Made by a program: the position numbers and the translations under genes
Notes under the pieces: generated by a model
The model's database searches: none
The model's input: the letters and a program-made list of their open reading frames with translations, nothing else
What the model was told of the DNA's origin: nothing
NCBI GenBank assembly: GCA_017302105.1
Contig: JAFLCS010000001.1
Span: 124,001 to 188,000 of the forward strand
DNA length: 64,000 bases
Direction: 5' to 3'
DNA from: Caulobacterales bacterium
GTDB lineage: Bacteria; Pseudomonadota; Alphaproteobacteria; Caulobacterales; Caulobacteraceae
Part shown: one piece after another, positions 20,133 through 30,562 of the stretch
How positions within the stretch are numbered: position 1 is the stretch's first letter
How the letters are laid out: the number at the start of each line of letters is the position of its first letter

Positions 20133-20825
20133 TCAACCTTCCAGATCGAGCGAATAGCCGGCTGACCTCACCGTACGAATCGGATCGATGTCGACATCCT
20201 GCATCAGCGCCTTGCGCAACCGGCCAACGTGCACGTCGACGGTGCGCGCCTCGACATAGACATCTGAGCCCCAGACCGCATCGAGCAGCTGCTCACGGCT
20301 GAAGACCCGGCCGGGATGCTGGATCAGATGGTCGAGCAAACGGTATTCCGTCGGCCCCAGGTGGACCTCCTTGCCGGCGCGCTTGACCCGGTGCGACACG
20401 CGATCCACCAGGATGTCGCCGTGGCTCAGCCGATCATCGGCCAGACCCGGACGGATTCGGCGCAGAACCGCCCGGATCCGCGCATTGAGTTCCGGCACCG
20501 AGAACGGCTTGGTCAGATAGTCGTCCGCACCGACGTCGAGCCCGCGCACGCGATCGCTTTCCTCGGCACGGGCCGTCAGCAGGATGATCGGCACATTCCG
20601 GCTTTCGGGGCGGCTGCGCAGGCGCCGGCAAACCTCGATCCCGGACACCTTGGGCAGCATCCAGTCCAGGATGATCAGATCCGGCAGCCGCTCGTCCGCC
20701 TGGACCAGCCCCTCCTCGCCATCGCCGGCAATGGCCACGTCGTAGCCCTCCTTTTCGAGATTGTACTGGATCAGGGTGGCGATGGCGTCGTCGTCCTCAA
20801 CGACCAGAATGTGGGGAGCGCTCAT
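20133..20825 (-). CDS. phoB: Phosphate regulon response regulator PhoB
   Basis: This 230-residue OmpR-type regulator has a receiver domain in residues 1-120 with acidic pocket VVEDDD, phospho-acceptor Asp54 in IILDWMLPK, and the switch residues LLTARAEE and LTKPFS. The winged-helix DNA-binding domain is in residues 130-230 (LGPTEYRLLDHLIQHPGRVF, EARTVDVHVGRLRKAL). It is activated by PhoR when phosphate is low and binds Pho boxes; one lies upstream of pstC in this operon. The start overlaps the phoU stop (ATGA). Confidence 0.97.
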   Translation of the reverse strand: MSAPHILVVEDDDAIATLIQYNLEKEGYDVAIAGDGEEGLVQADERLPDLIILDWMLPKVSGIEVCRRLRSRPESRNVPIILLTARAEESDRVRGLDVGADDYLTKPFSVPELNARIRAVLRRIRPGLADDRLSHGDILVDRVSHRVKRAGKEVHLGPTEYRLLDHLIQHPGRVFSREQLLDAVWGSDVYVEARTVDVHVGRLRKALMQDVDIDPIRTVRSAGYSLDLEG

Positions 20826-21550
20826 GACGGATCCTCGCTCGGCAGTTGGGGATCGGTCGATCCCTGACGCGGGCGGCTCAGCTCCAGCTCGTCCCCGGTC
20901 ACCTCGAAGTGGATCATCTCGGCGATATTGGTGGCATGGTCGCCGATCCGCTCGAGGTTCTTGGCCATGAACAACAGATGGGCGCACGACGTGATCGTGC
21001 GGGGATCCGCCATCATATAGGTCAAGAGCTCGCGGAACAGGGCGTTGTAATGCTCGTCGACGTCGTCGTCGTGCGACCAGACATCAAGCGCGCCCGCGAC
21101 CTCGGCGCTCGTATAGGCGTCCAGAACCGCCTTCATGCGCTTGGCCACCAGCTTGCCCATCCGTTCAATCGAGCGGGTCAGCGGGGCCAGGGGTTCGGCG
21201 TCGGCCAGGCTTAGGCTTCGCTTGGCCACCGACCGCGCCAAATCTCCGGTGCGCTCCAGATCGGTGGCGATCTTCATGGCCGCAACCGTGCGGCGCAGGT
21301 CCGTGGCCACCGGCTGACGCAGTGCGATCAGGCGGATGGCCTTGCGCTCGATCTCTCGCTGAAGCTCGTCCAGCTTGGCATCGCGCGCGATAACCTCCTG
21401 GGCCAAGGCCTCGTCCCGGCGCGCCACCGCCTCGATCGCGTCTGCGATCTGGGCCTCGGCCAGGCCGCCCATGCGGGCGACATCGGCGGTGATCTGGTTC
21501 AGTTCATCGCCATAGGCGCGAACCGTGTGCTGATTGGATGAGTCCATCAT
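20822..21550 (-). CDS. phoU: Phosphate signalling protein PhoU
   Basis: This 242-residue all-helical protein has two PhoU repeats: the first around IADAIEAVARRDEALAQEVI and DLRRTVAAMKIATDLERTGD, the second around LFMAKNLERIGDHATNIAEM. The E/DxxxD metal-binding motifs are visible in both. PhoU links the Pst transporter to PhoR and keeps PhoR off when phosphate is plentiful. The ATG at 21550 (MMDSSN) has AGGGAAG six bases upstream. It sits 11 bp downstream of pstB and overlaps phoB. Confidence 0.96.
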   Translation of the reverse strand: MMDSSNQHTVRAYGDELNQITADVARMGGLAEAQIADAIEAVARRDEALAQEVIARDAKLDELQREIERKAIRLIALRQPVATDLRRTVAAMKIATDLERTGDLARSVAKRSLSLADAEPLAPLTRSIERMGKLVAKRMKAVLDAYTSAEVAGALDVWSHDDDVDEHYNALFRELLTYMMADPRTITSCAHLLFMAKNLERIGDHATNIAEMIHFEVTGDELELSRPRQGSTDPQLPSEDPS

Positions 21551-21561
21551 AGTCGTCTTCC

Positions 21562-22401
21562 CTAGCCGAACCGGCCGGTGATGTAGTCGAGCGTGCGCTG
21601 CTCTCTGGGGTTGGTGAACAGGTCCTCGGTGCGACCGATCTCGACGATCTGGCCCATGTGAAAGAAGGCCGTCCGCTGCGACACGCGGGCGGCCTGGGCC
21701 ATCGAATGGGTGACGATGACGATACAGTACTGTTGGCGCAGTTCGTCGATCAGCTCTTCGATCCGGGCCGTCGCGATCGGATCCAGCGCCGAGCACGGCT
21801 CGTCCATCAGGATGACCTCCGGATCGACGGCGATGGCGCGCGCTATGACCAGACGTTGCTGCTGGCCGCCCGACAGGCTCGAGCCGGACTGGTCCAGGCG
21901 GTCGGCTACTTCGTCCCACAGCCCGGCACGACGCAGGGCCTGTTCGACCACATCCTGAAGCTCCGCCCTGGAGCTGGTCAGGCCATGGATGCGCGGGCCG
22001 TAGGCGACGTTTTCGAAGATCGACTTCGAGAACGGATTGGGCCGCTGGAACACCATGCCGACGCGCGCCCTCAGCGCCACCGGATCGACCGACCGGGCAT
22101 TGACGTCCTCGCCATCGAGTTCAATCACGCCTTCGACGCGGGCCCCTTGGATGGTGTCGTTCATCCGGTTGATACAGCGCAGAAAAGTCGATTTGCCACA
22201 GCCCGAAGGGCCGATCAGCGCCGTCACGGCACGATCCGCCATGTCGAGCGAAACCGCGTTCAGGGCCTGTTTTTCTCCGTAGAAGACGCTGATCTCGCAG
22301 GCCCGAATCTTGGCCGGACTGGCGTTGTCGCCGTCCGGCCGGGCCACACCCCCCAGGGCCGGGCGTGTATCAATCGCGGTTGAATCCATCGGATCTACCA
22401 T
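21562..22401 (-). CDS. pstB: Phosphate ABC transporter ATP-binding protein PstB
   Basis: The 279-residue ATPase energises high-affinity phosphate import. Walker A is GPSGCGKST, the Q-loop is VFQRPNPF, the ABC signature is [15 protein letters not shown], and Walker B is [13 protein letters not shown]. About 25 residues precede the ABC domain. Two starts are possible: ATG 22401 overlaps the pstA stop, and ATG 22389 is four codons later. Neither has an ideal ribosome-binding site. It is followed by phoU and phoB. Confidence 0.96.
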   Translation of the reverse strand: MVDPMDSTAIDTRPALGGVARPDGDNASPAKIRACEISVFYGEKQALNAVSLDMADRAVTALIGPSGCGKSTFLRCINRMNDTIQGARVEGVIELDGEDVNARSVDPVALRARVGMVFQRPNPFSKSIFENVAYGPRIHGLTSSRAELQDVVEQALRRAGLWDEVADRLDQSGSSLSGGQQQRLVIARAIAVDPEVILMDEPCSALDPIATARIEELIDELRQQYCIVIVTHSMAQAARVSQRTAFFHMGQIVEIGRTEDLFTNPREQRTLDYITGRFG

Positions 22402-23666
22402 CTCCGTTCGAGTCGCCGCCTCAGGACGATGGCGGCGGCGTTCATGACGACCATGAAGACCAGCAAAACCAGAATGGCGGCGGCGGTGCGTTCATGGAAG
22501 GCCGCTTCGGCGGCGTTCTCCCAGATGAAAATCTGGGTCGGCAAGGCACTGGAAGCCGAGAGGATCCCCTCGGGCACACCCGGCACGAAAGACACCATGC
22601 CGATCATCAGCAACGGCGCGGTTTCACCCAGGGCATGGGCCATCGAGATGATCGCTCCGGTCATCACCCCCGGCAGCGCCAGCGGCAGGACGTGGGAAAA
22701 GACTGTCTGGGTACGTGACGCCCCCAGGGCCAGGGCCGCGTCTCGGATCGACTGGGGCACGGCCTTGAGCGACGCACGGGTTGCGATGATGATCGTCGGC
22801 ATGGCCATCAGGCTGAGCACGACACCCCCGACCAACGGTGACGAACGCGGCAACCCCATCCAGCCGATGAAGATGGCAAGACCCAGCAGGCCGTAGATGA
22901 TCGACGGCACGGCTGCCAGGTTGTTGATGTTGATTTCAATGACCTCGGTCAGGCGGTTCTTCGGCGCGAACTCTTCCAGATAGACCGCCGCCATGACGCC
23001 GATCGGGATCGACAGCAGGGCCGTAACCATCAGCATCAGGGCCGAACCGACGACCGCTCCCAACAGGCCCGCCATCTCCGGCTGGGTCGAATCCGAGCGC
23101 GTGAACAGGCCCCAGTTGAAGTGCGACCGGACCAGGCCCTGGTCCTCCATCTGGTCGAGCCAGGCGATCTGGCGATTCGACAGGACACGCTGGTCCTCCG
23201 GAACCTCGCGCTGGATGTCGCCCTTGTAGAAGAGATCGGCGCTGTCCCCCACGGGCGCTTCGATGGAGAGGGTCTGACCTATCGCCGACGGATCGGAGCG
23301 GACGTGCGCGAGCAGCTGGAAGCCCAGGTCCGGACTCATCAGATCGCGCAGCTCGCGGGCGACCTCCGGGTCCCGGACGTCGGCGCTCAGCCGCGCTGCC
23401 AGGGCCTCGGCGGCCATCTGGTCATAGTTGGCCCCCTGCGGATAGGCCGGGTCGATCCGCGACGCATCGACCGGCACATCCAGCGTGATGGAGTGGGTTT
23501 CAAAGGCCGAATGCCCCTGATCGATGATACGGCCGAGCAACAGCGCCAGGAAGGCGACAGCGACCGCGATCGCCATCACGCCATACAGGCGGAACCGGCG
23601 TTCCGCGGCGTGGCGTTGCTTCAGCCGGCGGGCGACCGCGGCGCGATGATCCGGGCGGTCAGTCAT
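22395..23666 (-). CDS. pstA: Phosphate ABC transporter permease PstA
   Basis: The 423-residue inner-membrane permease carries an N-terminal DUF3333 extension: one membrane helix near residues 28-45, then a periplasmic domain of about 150 residues. The core permease domain has the EAA-type loop [20 protein letters not shown]. It is longer than the ~300-residue E. coli PstA; the extension is common in alphaproteobacteria. It overlaps pstC by 8 bp and pstB by 7 bp, so the transporter genes are tightly coupled. Confidence 0.95.
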   Translation of the reverse strand: MTDRPDHRAAVARRLKQRHAAERRFRLYGVMAIAVAVAFLALLLGRIIDQGHSAFETHSITLDVPVDASRIDPAYPQGANYDQMAAEALAARLSADVRDPEVARELRDLMSPDLGFQLLAHVRSDPSAIGQTLSIEAPVGDSADLFYKGDIQREVPEDQRVLSNRQIAWLDQMEDQGLVRSHFNWGLFTRSDSTQPEMAGLLGAVVGSALMLMVTALLSIPIGVMAAVYLEEFAPKNRLTEVIEININNLAAVPSIIYGLLGLAIFIGWMGLPRSSPLVGGVVLSLMAMPTIIIATRASLKAVPQSIRDAALALGASRTQTVFSHVLPLALPGVMTGAIISMAHALGETAPLLMIGMVSFVPGVPEGILSASSALPTQIFIWENAAEAAFHERTAAAILVLLVFMVVMNAAAIVLRRRLERRW

Positions 23667-25095
23667 ACTGTTCCCGATAGTGTTGCACGATCCGAAGGGC
23701 CACGATGTTGAGCAACAGGGTCACCCCGAACAGGGCCAGACCCAGGCCGAATGCCGACAGGGTCTTGGGACTGTCGAACTCCTGATCGCCGGTCAGAAGG
23801 GTGACGATCTGGACCGTCACGGTCGTGACGCTGTCCAGCGGGTTGGCCGTGATCCGTGCCTGAAGCCCAGCCGCCATGGTCACGATCATCGTCTCACCGA
23901 TCGCCCGGCTGACCGCCAGCAGCATGGCCCCGGCCACGCCAGGCAGGGCCGCGGGCAAGACGACCTTCTTGATCGTTTCGGACCGCGTGGCTCCCATCGC
24001 ATAGGAACCGTCGCGCAGCGATTGAGGTACCGCATTGATGATGTCGTCCGAGAGGGAGGACACGAAGGGAATCAACATGATTCCCATGACGATGCCGGCC
24101 ACCAGGGCCATCTGGTTCTGCACCCCCATGAGGTACAGGCCCAGATCATTGAAGGGCCCCCCGACCAGCAGGGCACCCAGGCCGTTGAAGGCCGATCGGA
24201 ATGCCGGCCCGACCGTCAGGGCCGCGAAGAAGCCGTAAACCACGGTGGGGATACCGGCCAGGACCTCCAGCATGGGCTTGATCCAGGCGCGCTGGATCGG
24301 CGAGGCGTATTCAGCCAGATGAATCGCCGCCATCAGCCCGATTGGAGCCGCTGTCAGCATGGCGATCACCATGATGAGAAATGTACCGACAAACAGTGGC
24401 ACCGCCCCGAAACCGCCCGTCGAGCCGACCTGATCTGAGCGAATGGCGATCTGGGGACTCCAGTGCGTACCCGTCAGAAACTCGATCGGTGACACCGTCT
24501 GGAAGAATCTCAGGGATTCCCACAACAGCGACATGACGATGCCGACAGTCGTCAGGACCGCCACGGCCGAGCAGGCAAACAGCAGAAAGCCGACCCAGCC
24601 TTCCACTGCATTGCGTGCACGGAAGTCCGAGCGGACCCGCGTCCAGGCGTACAGCCCGCCGAGCGCAGCCGCCAGAAGGACCGCCGCCAGACCGCCGACG
24701 CGAAGGCGGCCGTCCAGGGTCTGAATCCGGGCCGCATGATCCGTCAGGGCCTGGCGCTGATCCTCGGAATAGACCACGGTCGACGCGACGCCGCCGCGCG
24801 CCATGGCTTCAGCGTCATACTGAAACTGCGACCGGAAGGGTTCTGTCGCCGGTGCTGCCTCCGGCAAGTCGGCCCAGGTGATGCCGGTTACGATCGGCGT
24901 CCCGGCCACGGACAGAACGCAAAGAACCAGCAAGGCCGGCACCGCAGCCCAGAGCGCCGCGTGTGCCGCATGATACCTGGGCCGCGAGTGCAGCCGCTCA
25001 TGCCCTGCCGCCGCCGCGCGCGCGACGCGCGCGCGCGCCAGCTGGAAGATCACTGCCGAGAACCCGGCGAGCAGAATCAGGATGAGGCCGGTCAT
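23659..25095 (-). CDS. pstC: Phosphate ABC transporter permease PstC
   Basis: This 478-residue permease pairs with PstA. It has an N-terminal membrane segment, a second one at about 50-70, a periplasmic insertion, and a permease core from about residue 210. The EAA loop is SLRDGSYAMGATRSETIKKV. The extra N-terminal ~150 residues are typical of the long alphaproteobacterial form. The gene begins 60 bp after phoR and has its own Pho box (25129-25150). The periplasmic phosphate-binding protein PstS is not encoded nearby. Confidence 0.95.
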   Translation of the reverse strand: MTGLILILLAGFSAVIFQLARARVARAAAAGHERLHSRPRYHAAHAALWAAVPALLVLCVLSVAGTPIVTGITWADLPEAAPATEPFRSQFQYDAEAMARGGVASTVVYSEDQRQALTDHAARIQTLDGRLRVGGLAAVLLAAALGGLYAWTRVRSDFRARNAVEGWVGFLLFACSAVAVLTTVGIVMSLLWESLRFFQTVSPIEFLTGTHWSPQIAIRSDQVGSTGGFGAVPLFVGTFLIMVIAMLTAAPIGLMAAIHLAEYASPIQRAWIKPMLEVLAGIPTVVYGFFAALTVGPAFRSAFNGLGALLVGGPFNDLGLYLMGVQNQMALVAGIVMGIMLIPFVSSLSDDIINAVPQSLRDGSYAMGATRSETIKKVVLPAALPGVAGAMLLAVSRAIGETMIVTMAAGLQARITANPLDSVTTVTVQIVTLLTGDQEFDSPKTLSAFGLGLALFGVTLLLNIVALRIVQHYREQYD

Positions 25096-25128
25096 GACGC
25101 TCGGCCCTTTGCCCGCAACAGGTCATCC

Positions 25129-25150
25129 CGTCACGACGGTTATATGACAG
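25129..25150 (-). promoter_or_regulatory. Pho box upstream of pstC
   Basis: On the minus strand the sequence reads CTGTCATATAA followed directly by CCGTCGTGACG. These are two 11-bp units of a Pho box (consensus CTGTCAT plus a 4-base AT-rich spacer). The first unit is perfect and the second matches 5 of 7 core bases. It sits between the phoR stop and the pstC start, 33 bp ahead of the ATG, where PhoB would recruit polymerase for pstCAB-phoU-phoB. Confidence 0.75.
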
Positions 25151-25155
25151 TTTTG

Positions 25156-26430
25156 CTAAGCGGCTCGGCCGGGTGTCGTGACACCGACCGGGCCGGCCAT
25201 GGGGAAATAGACGGTGAAGGTCGTGCCGACGTCCGGCTGGCTCTCCACCACCATGCCACCCTTGTGGCGGTTGACGATGTGTTTGACGATCGACAGGCCC
25301 AGCCCGGTCCCGGGGCTGTGTCCGCTCTTTTGCCCTTCGACACGATAGAAGCGTTCCGTCAGGCGGGGCAGTTGTTCACGCGCCAGGCCGTGGCCCTGAT
25401 CTACAACCCGGACCACGACATAGCGGGCGTCGGCGACCCGATCCGGCGTCAGGATCGTCAGCCGCGCGGCTTCGCTGCGCGCCGATGCCTGCGCTTCGGC
25501 CTGGGTCAGGTCGCCTTCGATGACCAGCTGGACAAGGCGACCCGGAGGCGAGTAGCGGACGGCGTTCTCTGTGAGATTCTGGATCACCTGGATGAGCTGG
25601 TCACGGTCACCGACGATCAGGGCGGGCCGAGTCCGCACGACGAGCTCGACCTGCCCGTCCAGATCCTTGAGCAGAGGGGCCAGGGCATCGACGACGTCCC
25701 TGGCGGCCAGGGCCACGTCGGCCCGACCCGCCGGGCTGATATGCTCAACCAGCTCGATCCGGCTCAGCGCCAGGAGGTCGGCGATCATCCGGCTCATGCG
25801 TGCCGTCTGGGTCGACATGATGTCGAGGAAGCGGTCCCGGGCGCGCTCATCGTCGCGGGCGTGACCCTTGAGCGTCTCGATGAAGCCCTGAAGTGACGCC
25901 AGGGGCGTCTTGAGTTCATGGCTGGCATTGGCCAGGAAGTCAGCCCGCATTCGCTCCATGCGCAGGCTGTCCGTCTCGTCGCGGAAGCGGACCACCGCCA
26001 GGCGTCCGCGGCTCGCCTCGATGAGCAGCGGGGTCGCCGAGATACGCCAGAAGCGCTCCTGGGCTCCGGCCGGCTCATAGGCGGTTTCGTGAACGACCTG
26101 GCCATAGAGCGCGCCATCCACCGCCTCCAGGGCGGCCGGGTCGCGCAGGGCCGCGACCAGTGGCTCGCCTCGGCCGGTGACCTTCAGCAAGGCCTGCGCC
26201 GCCGAATTGGCATAGACGATGGCGCGCGCCGAAAGATCCTCGGCCGGACCTCCATCGACGATGAGAACAGGGTCGGGAAGGCTTTCCAGGGCGGCCCGAT
26301 AGGAGTCGTTGCTCGTCTCGGCGACGGCTGACCCGGCAGCCGGATCGGCGCTTCGGCCCCAGTCACGAAACGCCGCCATCGCCGCACTCCAGCGATTTAT
26401 AGGGGGCTGCCTGGGCGGAACGTCCGTCAT
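25156..26430 (-). CDS. phoR: Phosphate regulon sensor histidine kinase PhoR
   Basis: The 424-residue kinase has a PAS-like sensor segment (about 45-150) and a HisKA domain with phospho-acceptor His171 in ANASHELKTPLASL. The HATPase domain carries NLTENAVRYS, VVRVVDQGHGL and GTGLGLSIVKHIVNRHKG. I see no clear membrane helix, unlike E. coli PhoR, so it may be soluble or attached through partners. The ATG at 26430 has GGAG five bases upstream; an in-frame GTG at 26493 is less supported. It heads the pst operon and is divergent from the MHYT kinase. Confidence 0.93.
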   Translation of the reverse strand: MTDVPPRQPPINRWSAAMAAFRDWGRSADPAAGSAVAETSNDSYRAALESLPDPVLIVDGGPAEDLSARAIVYANSAAQALLKVTGRGEPLVAALRDPAALEAVDGALYGQVVHETAYEPAGAQERFWRISATPLLIEASRGRLAVVRFRDETDSLRMERMRADFLANASHELKTPLASLQGFIETLKGHARDDERARDRFLDIMSTQTARMSRMIADLLALSRIELVEHISPAGRADVALAARDVVDALAPLLKDLDGQVELVVRTRPALIVGDRDQLIQVIQNLTENAVRYSPPGRLVQLVIEGDLTQAEAQASARSEAARLTILTPDRVADARYVVVRVVDQGHGLAREQLPRLTERFYRVEGQKSGHSPGTGLGLSIVKHIVNRHKGGMVVESQPDVGTTFTVYFPMAGPVGVTTPGRAA

Positions 26431-26532
26431 GGACGCTCCTATAGCGACCGGAAGCGGTCGAGAGAACGCCCGCCCTAAATACAGTTTGTTCACCCGCTGC
26501 TGTCAGTCTGGTCGTTGAAATTCGGGGATTGA

Positions 26533-28827
26533 ATGCTCACCGTTCTCAGCTGCCTGACCGCCGAACACGATCTGCGATTGGTCGTGCTGGCGGCGTTTGT
26601 CTGCCTGGTGGGAGTCGGTGCGGCCGTGCGACTGCTGGTTCACGCACGGGAGACCGAAGGATTCGCGGGCCTGGCCTGGCTCAGCCTCACTGGCCTGGTT
26701 GCCGGTGCCAGTATCTGGGCGACCCATTTCATTGCCATGCTGGGATACAGCTCTGACCACGGCTCGTCCTACGAACCCATCGGTACGATCGCGTCCCTGC
26801 TGATTGCCGTCTGTGGTGCCATCGGCACCTTTGCGCTCGTGAGCCTGCGACGCGACCGGATCGGCATGATCCTCAGCGGCACCTTGCTCGGCGGCGTGAT
26901 CGCAGCCATGCACTACTCCGGGATGGCCGCCTTCCAGGCCAAGGGCAGTGTCATCTGGGATCCGGCCTTCGTCGGGGCGTCGGTTGTGCTGGCCGTGATC
27001 TTGGCACCCCTGGGGATGCTGGCGCTCGGCCAGAGCCGGACCTGGCCTCGCTCGATTGCGGCCGTTGCGCTTCTGGTCCTGGCCATCTGTTCCCTTCACT
27101 TCACCGGCATGGCAGCCGTCACCGTGATGCCGCTGGCCGGCGGGTCCGGTGTCGGAGATGCCATTGATCGTAGCCTGCTCGCCGCCATGGTCGCAGGCGT
27201 CGCCAGTGTGCTGATCTCTGCCGCCCTCCTGGTGGCGGCCCTCGACCGCTGGCATCGGGCGGTTGCGAGCGACCGCCTGACCGAGGCGCTGGAAGCAATG
27301 ACGGACGGCTTCGCCTATTTCGACGCCGCAGATCGGCTGATGATCTGGAATGCCCAGTATCAGCGGACCTGCCCCGACATCGCATCCTTCCTGGTCCGCG
27401 GTGTGACCTTGGAACAGATTCTGCGCCTGGAGCTGGATCGCGGCATCTATGCCGACGCCAAGGGCCGCGAGACCGAATGGCTGGCGGAGCGCCTGCAGGC
27501 CCGCCGGAACGGCGCTGACGCGTTCGAGCAGGCGATGTCAGATGGCCGCTGGCTGCGTGTCCAGGATCGTCGCAGCGCCATGGGGGGCACGGTGTCGACC
27601 ATCATCGACATCACCGCCATGAAGGCGGCGGCCTCCGAGATGGAGCAGGCCCGCGACGCTGCCGAAAAGGCCAATCGCGCCAAGTCCGAGTTCCTGGCCA
27701 ATATGAGCCATGAGATCCGCACGCCGCTGAACGGCATCCTGGGCGTGGCCGACGTCCTGAGCAAGACACCGCTCAGCGACGATCAGATCAGTATGCTCAA
27801 ACTGATCTCGGCCTCCGGCGCGACCCTCCAGCAGCTCTTGAGCGACATTCTGGATATCGCCCGCGTCGAGTCCGGTCGCCTGACGCTCTGCGAGGCTCCG
27901 TTCAATCTGGCCGAGGCCGTGGTCGAGGCCGGCCAACTCTATGAGGCGGCCGCGCGCGACAAGGGCCTGCAGTTCTTCGTCGATATTTCCGACAACGCGC
28001 AGGTCTGGGCCATTGGTGATGTCGTGCGCATAAAACAGGTGCTGACGAACCTCGTTTCCAATGCCGTGAAATTCACCCAGACGGGATTCGTGCGCCTCAC
28101 CGTCGAGCGCGCCGCCGACCGTCTGGGACAGGCCATGTTCCGCTTCACGGTCGAGGACACCGGCGTCGGCTTTGATGCGGCGACCCGCGAACGTCTGTTC
28201 ACCCGTTTCGAACAGGCCGATGGATCCATCACCCGGCGCTTTGGAGGCACAGGTCTGGGCCTCGCGATCTCGCGTCAGCTCTGCGACATGATGCGGGCCG
28301 AGATCGATTGCGAGAGCGAGCCCGGCGGTGGCTCCACCTTCCTCGTGTCGCTGCCAGTGGAGCTGACGGAGGCGCCGGCGATCGAGACAGCCCCGGCCGC
28401 TGAATTGGTCGGACGCACGGCCCCCCTGCGAGTTCTTCTGGCCGACGACCATCCGACCAACCGGCGCGTCATCGAATTGATCCTCTCCCAGATCGACGCC
28501 GACCTGGTCTCGGTCGAGAACGGGGCCGAAGCCGTCATGGCTTTTGAGGCCGGTCCCTTTGACCTCATTCTCATGGATATGCAGATGCCGGTCATGGACG
28601 GGCTGTCGGCGACCCAGACGGTGCGTGACCTCGAGATGGCGGAACGGCGCCCGCCGACCCCGATCATCATGCTCACCGCCAACGCCCTGCCTGAACACGT
28701 CGCGGCGGCTCTGCAGGCCGGGGCGGACCGCCACCTGTCCAAGCCGGTCAGCGTGGAGGCCTTGCTCCAGAGTGTAACCGAACTGACGAACGGCGGCCCG
28801 GCTGCCGCCGTCACGAGCGCGGCCTAG
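26533..28827 (+). CDS. MHYT-domain hybrid sensor histidine kinase
   Basis: In this 764-residue protein the N-terminal MHYT membrane sensor has about seven helices and three signature copies (THFIAM, MHYSGM, LHFTGM), proposed to bind copper or small gases. A PAS-like segment follows (about 250-350; [20 protein letters not shown]). HisKA has His393 in [14 protein letters not shown]. HATPase has [10 protein letters not shown] and [13 protein letters not shown]. The C-terminal receiver has Asp682 in [13 protein letters not shown]. It could autophosphorylate and pass phosphate to a phosphotransfer protein; no Hpt is adjacent. The target is unknown. Confidence 0.92.
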   Translation: MLTVLSCLTAEHDLRLVVLAAFVCLVGVGAAVRLLVHARETEGFAGLAWLSLTGLVAGASIWATHFIAMLGYSSDHGSSYEPIGTIASLLIAVCGAIGTFALVSLRRDRIGMILSGTLLGGVIAAMHYSGMAAFQAKGSVIWDPAFVGASVVLAVILAPLGMLALGQSRTWPRSIAAVALLVLAICSLHFTGMAAVTVMPLAGGSGVGDAIDRSLLAAMVAGVASVLISAALLVAALDRWHRAVASDRLTEALEAMTDGFAYFDAADRLMIWNAQYQRTCPDIASFLVRGVTLEQILRLELDRGIYADAKGRETEWLAERLQARRNGADAFEQAMSDGRWLRVQDRRSAMGGTVSTIIDITAMKAAASEMEQARDAAEKANRAKSEFLANMSHEIRTPLNGILGVADVLSKTPLSDDQISMLKLISASGATLQQLLSDILDIARVESGRLTLCEAPFNLAEAVVEAGQLYEAAARDKGLQFFVDISDNAQVWAIGDVVRIKQVLTNLVSNAVKFTQTGFVRLTVERAADRLGQAMFRFTVEDTGVGFDAATRERLFTRFEQADGSITRRFGGTGLGLAISRQLCDMMRAEIDCESEPGGGSTFLVSLPVELTEAPAIETAPAAELVGRTAPLRVLLADDHPTNRRVIELILSQIDADLVSVENGAEAVMAFEAGPFDLILMDMQMPVMDGLSATQTVRDLEMAERRPPTPIIMLTANALPEHVAAALQAGADRHLSKPVSVEALLQSVTELTNGGPAAAVTSAA

Positions 28828-28839
28828 GCGGGACGCGCT

Positions 28840-30432
28840 CTAGCCGTCCAGGGCCTCATAGGCCGGCAGCGTCAGGAAACTCTCACAGCGCGGCGCGAAA
28901 CACAGGGTCTCGAAGAGAGATACCGCATCGCCCAGGCGCGCCAGATTGGTCGGCATCCGGCTGACCTCATCGTCAATGACTGCCCTGACCAGGGCCTCGT
29001 CAACCACCCGACCGTCATCCAGCGTGGCCTTGAGCTTCAGCCATTGCCAGACCTGGGTGCGGCTGATTTCGGCGGTAGCGGCGTCCTCCATCAGATTATA
29101 GAGCGGCACCGCGCCCCGACCACGCAGCCAGGCCTCGATATACTGGATGCCGACGCGGATGTTCTCGCGTAGGCCCGCCTCGGTGCGCGGCCCGTCGTGC
29201 ATGGCAAGCATCTGGGCCTGGCCGATGGTGGCGCCGTCGCCGATGATCTCCAGCTGATTGGCGCCCGGCATCAGCCGGTCGAACACCTCCATGGCGACCG
29301 GGACCAGGGCCGGATGAGCGACCCAGGTGCCGTCGTGGCCGTCGCCGGCCTCGCGCTCCTTGTCGGCCTTGACCTTGGCGAAGGCGGCGGCATTGGCGGC
29401 CTCATCGCCCTTGATCGGGATCTGCGCCGCCATGCCGCCCATGGCGAAGGCGCCCCGGCGATGACAGGTGGCGATCAGCTTTTTGGAATAGGCTCTGAGG
29501 AAGGCCTCGCCCATCACCATGCGCCCGCGATCCGGGGTCAGGAAATCCGGGTTCAGACCGAGCCTCTTGATGGTCGAGAAGATATAGTCCCAGCGCCCGC
29601 AGTTCAGGCCGACGATGTGGTCCTTCAGGGCGTGCAGGATCTCGTCCATCTCGAAGGCGGCGGTGATGGTCTCGATCAGGATGGTGGCCTTGATCGTGCC
29701 GACCGGCAGCCCCAGGCGCGACTGGGCGATGCGGCAGGCGTCGTCCCATAGGGCCGCCTCCTCCATCGATTCCAGCTTGGGGAAATAGAAATAGGGGCCT
29801 GAGCCCTGACCCAGCGCCGCCTGGGCGTTGTGGGTTAGGTAAAGGGCGAAGTCGAACAGGCCGCCGGCGACCGGCTCGCCGTCGACCTCGATGTGACGCT
29901 CAACCAGATGCCAGCCGCGCGGCCGCACCAGCAACACAGCCGGCTTGTCGCCGAGCGCATAGGACTTGCCGGTGGCCGGATCGGCAAAGCCCAGATCGCC
30001 GGACCAGCGGTCCTTCAGATTGATCTGGCCCTCCACGACATTGTCCCAGGTCGGGCTGGTGGCGTCTTCAAAGTCGGCCATGAAGACCTTAGCGCCGGAG
30101 TTCAGGGCGTTGATGACCATCTTGCGGTCGGTTGGGCCCGTGATCTCGACGCGGCGATCCAGCAGGTCTTTCGGGATCGGGGCCACGCGCCAGTCACTAG
30201 AGCGGATCTCTGCGGTGTCGGTGCGGAAGTCCGGGACCTCGCCCAGGTCAAAGCGGACCTGACGCGCCTCGCGGGCCTTGAGCAAGGTCTTGCGCCGTCC
30301 GTCCAGCGCCCGGTGCAGCTCGGCGACCAGGGCCAGGGCTTCGGGGGTCAGAACCTCAACAGCGCGGCCCTCGACCGGGCCGAGGATGCGAACGGAATCA
30401 GGCAGGGTATCGAGCGGCATGGCGGCTTTCAT
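28840..30432 (-). CDS. aceB: Malate synthase A
   Basis: This 530-residue enzyme condenses glyoxylate and acetyl-CoA to malate, the second glyoxylate-shunt step. Diagnostic regions are MADFEDATSPTWDN, VRPRGWHLVERHI, LNCGRWDYIFSTIK and HDGTWVAHPALVPVA. Length matches isoform A (about 533 residues in E. coli), not the larger GlcB. The ATG at 30432 or one four codons later (30420) could start translation; neither has a strong ribosome-binding site. It follows aceA and a small gene in the same orientation, with a GTCATCC-type inverted repeat element just upstream. Confidence 0.96.
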   Translation of the reverse strand: MKAAMPLDTLPDSVRILGPVEGRAVEVLTPEALALVAELHRALDGRRKTLLKAREARQVRFDLGEVPDFRTDTAEIRSSDWRVAPIPKDLLDRRVEITGPTDRKMVINALNSGAKVFMADFEDATSPTWDNVVEGQINLKDRWSGDLGFADPATGKSYALGDKPAVLLVRPRGWHLVERHIEVDGEPVAGGLFDFALYLTHNAQAALGQGSGPYFYFPKLESMEEAALWDDACRIAQSRLGLPVGTIKATILIETITAAFEMDEILHALKDHIVGLNCGRWDYIFSTIKRLGLNPDFLTPDRGRMVMGEAFLRAYSKKLIATCHRRGAFAMGGMAAQIPIKGDEAANAAAFAKVKADKEREAGDGHDGTWVAHPALVPVAMEVFDRLMPGANQLEIIGDGATIGQAQMLAMHDGPRTEAGLRENIRVGIQYIEAWLRGRGAVPLYNLMEDAATAEISRTQVWQWLKLKATLDDGRVVDEALVRAVIDDEVSRMPTNLARLGDAVSLFETLCFAPRCESFLTLPAYEALDG

Positions 30433-30444
30433 ATCAGGTTTTGG

Positions 30445-30555
30445 CCGTCATCCCGGCCGGAGGCGCGCTGCGCCGTAGAGCCGGGACCTCAGCGCTGACG
30501 TCCCGGCCGGCGCCTAGGCCCCGGATCAGCTCTGACGAGCCGTCCGGGGTGACGG
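30445..30555. repeat. GTCATCC-type intergenic inverted repeat element
   Basis: The ends are CCGTCATCCCGG (30445-30456) and CCGGGGTGACGG (30544-30555), inverted copies matching at 11 of 12 positions. The inside is rich in further GC palindromes. It fills the gap between the small gene and aceB. Similar ends occur at 58022-58126 and, in shorter form, at 61101-61134, suggesting a dispersed REP-like family. Confidence 0.6.
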
Positions 30556-30562
30556 CGCCGAT

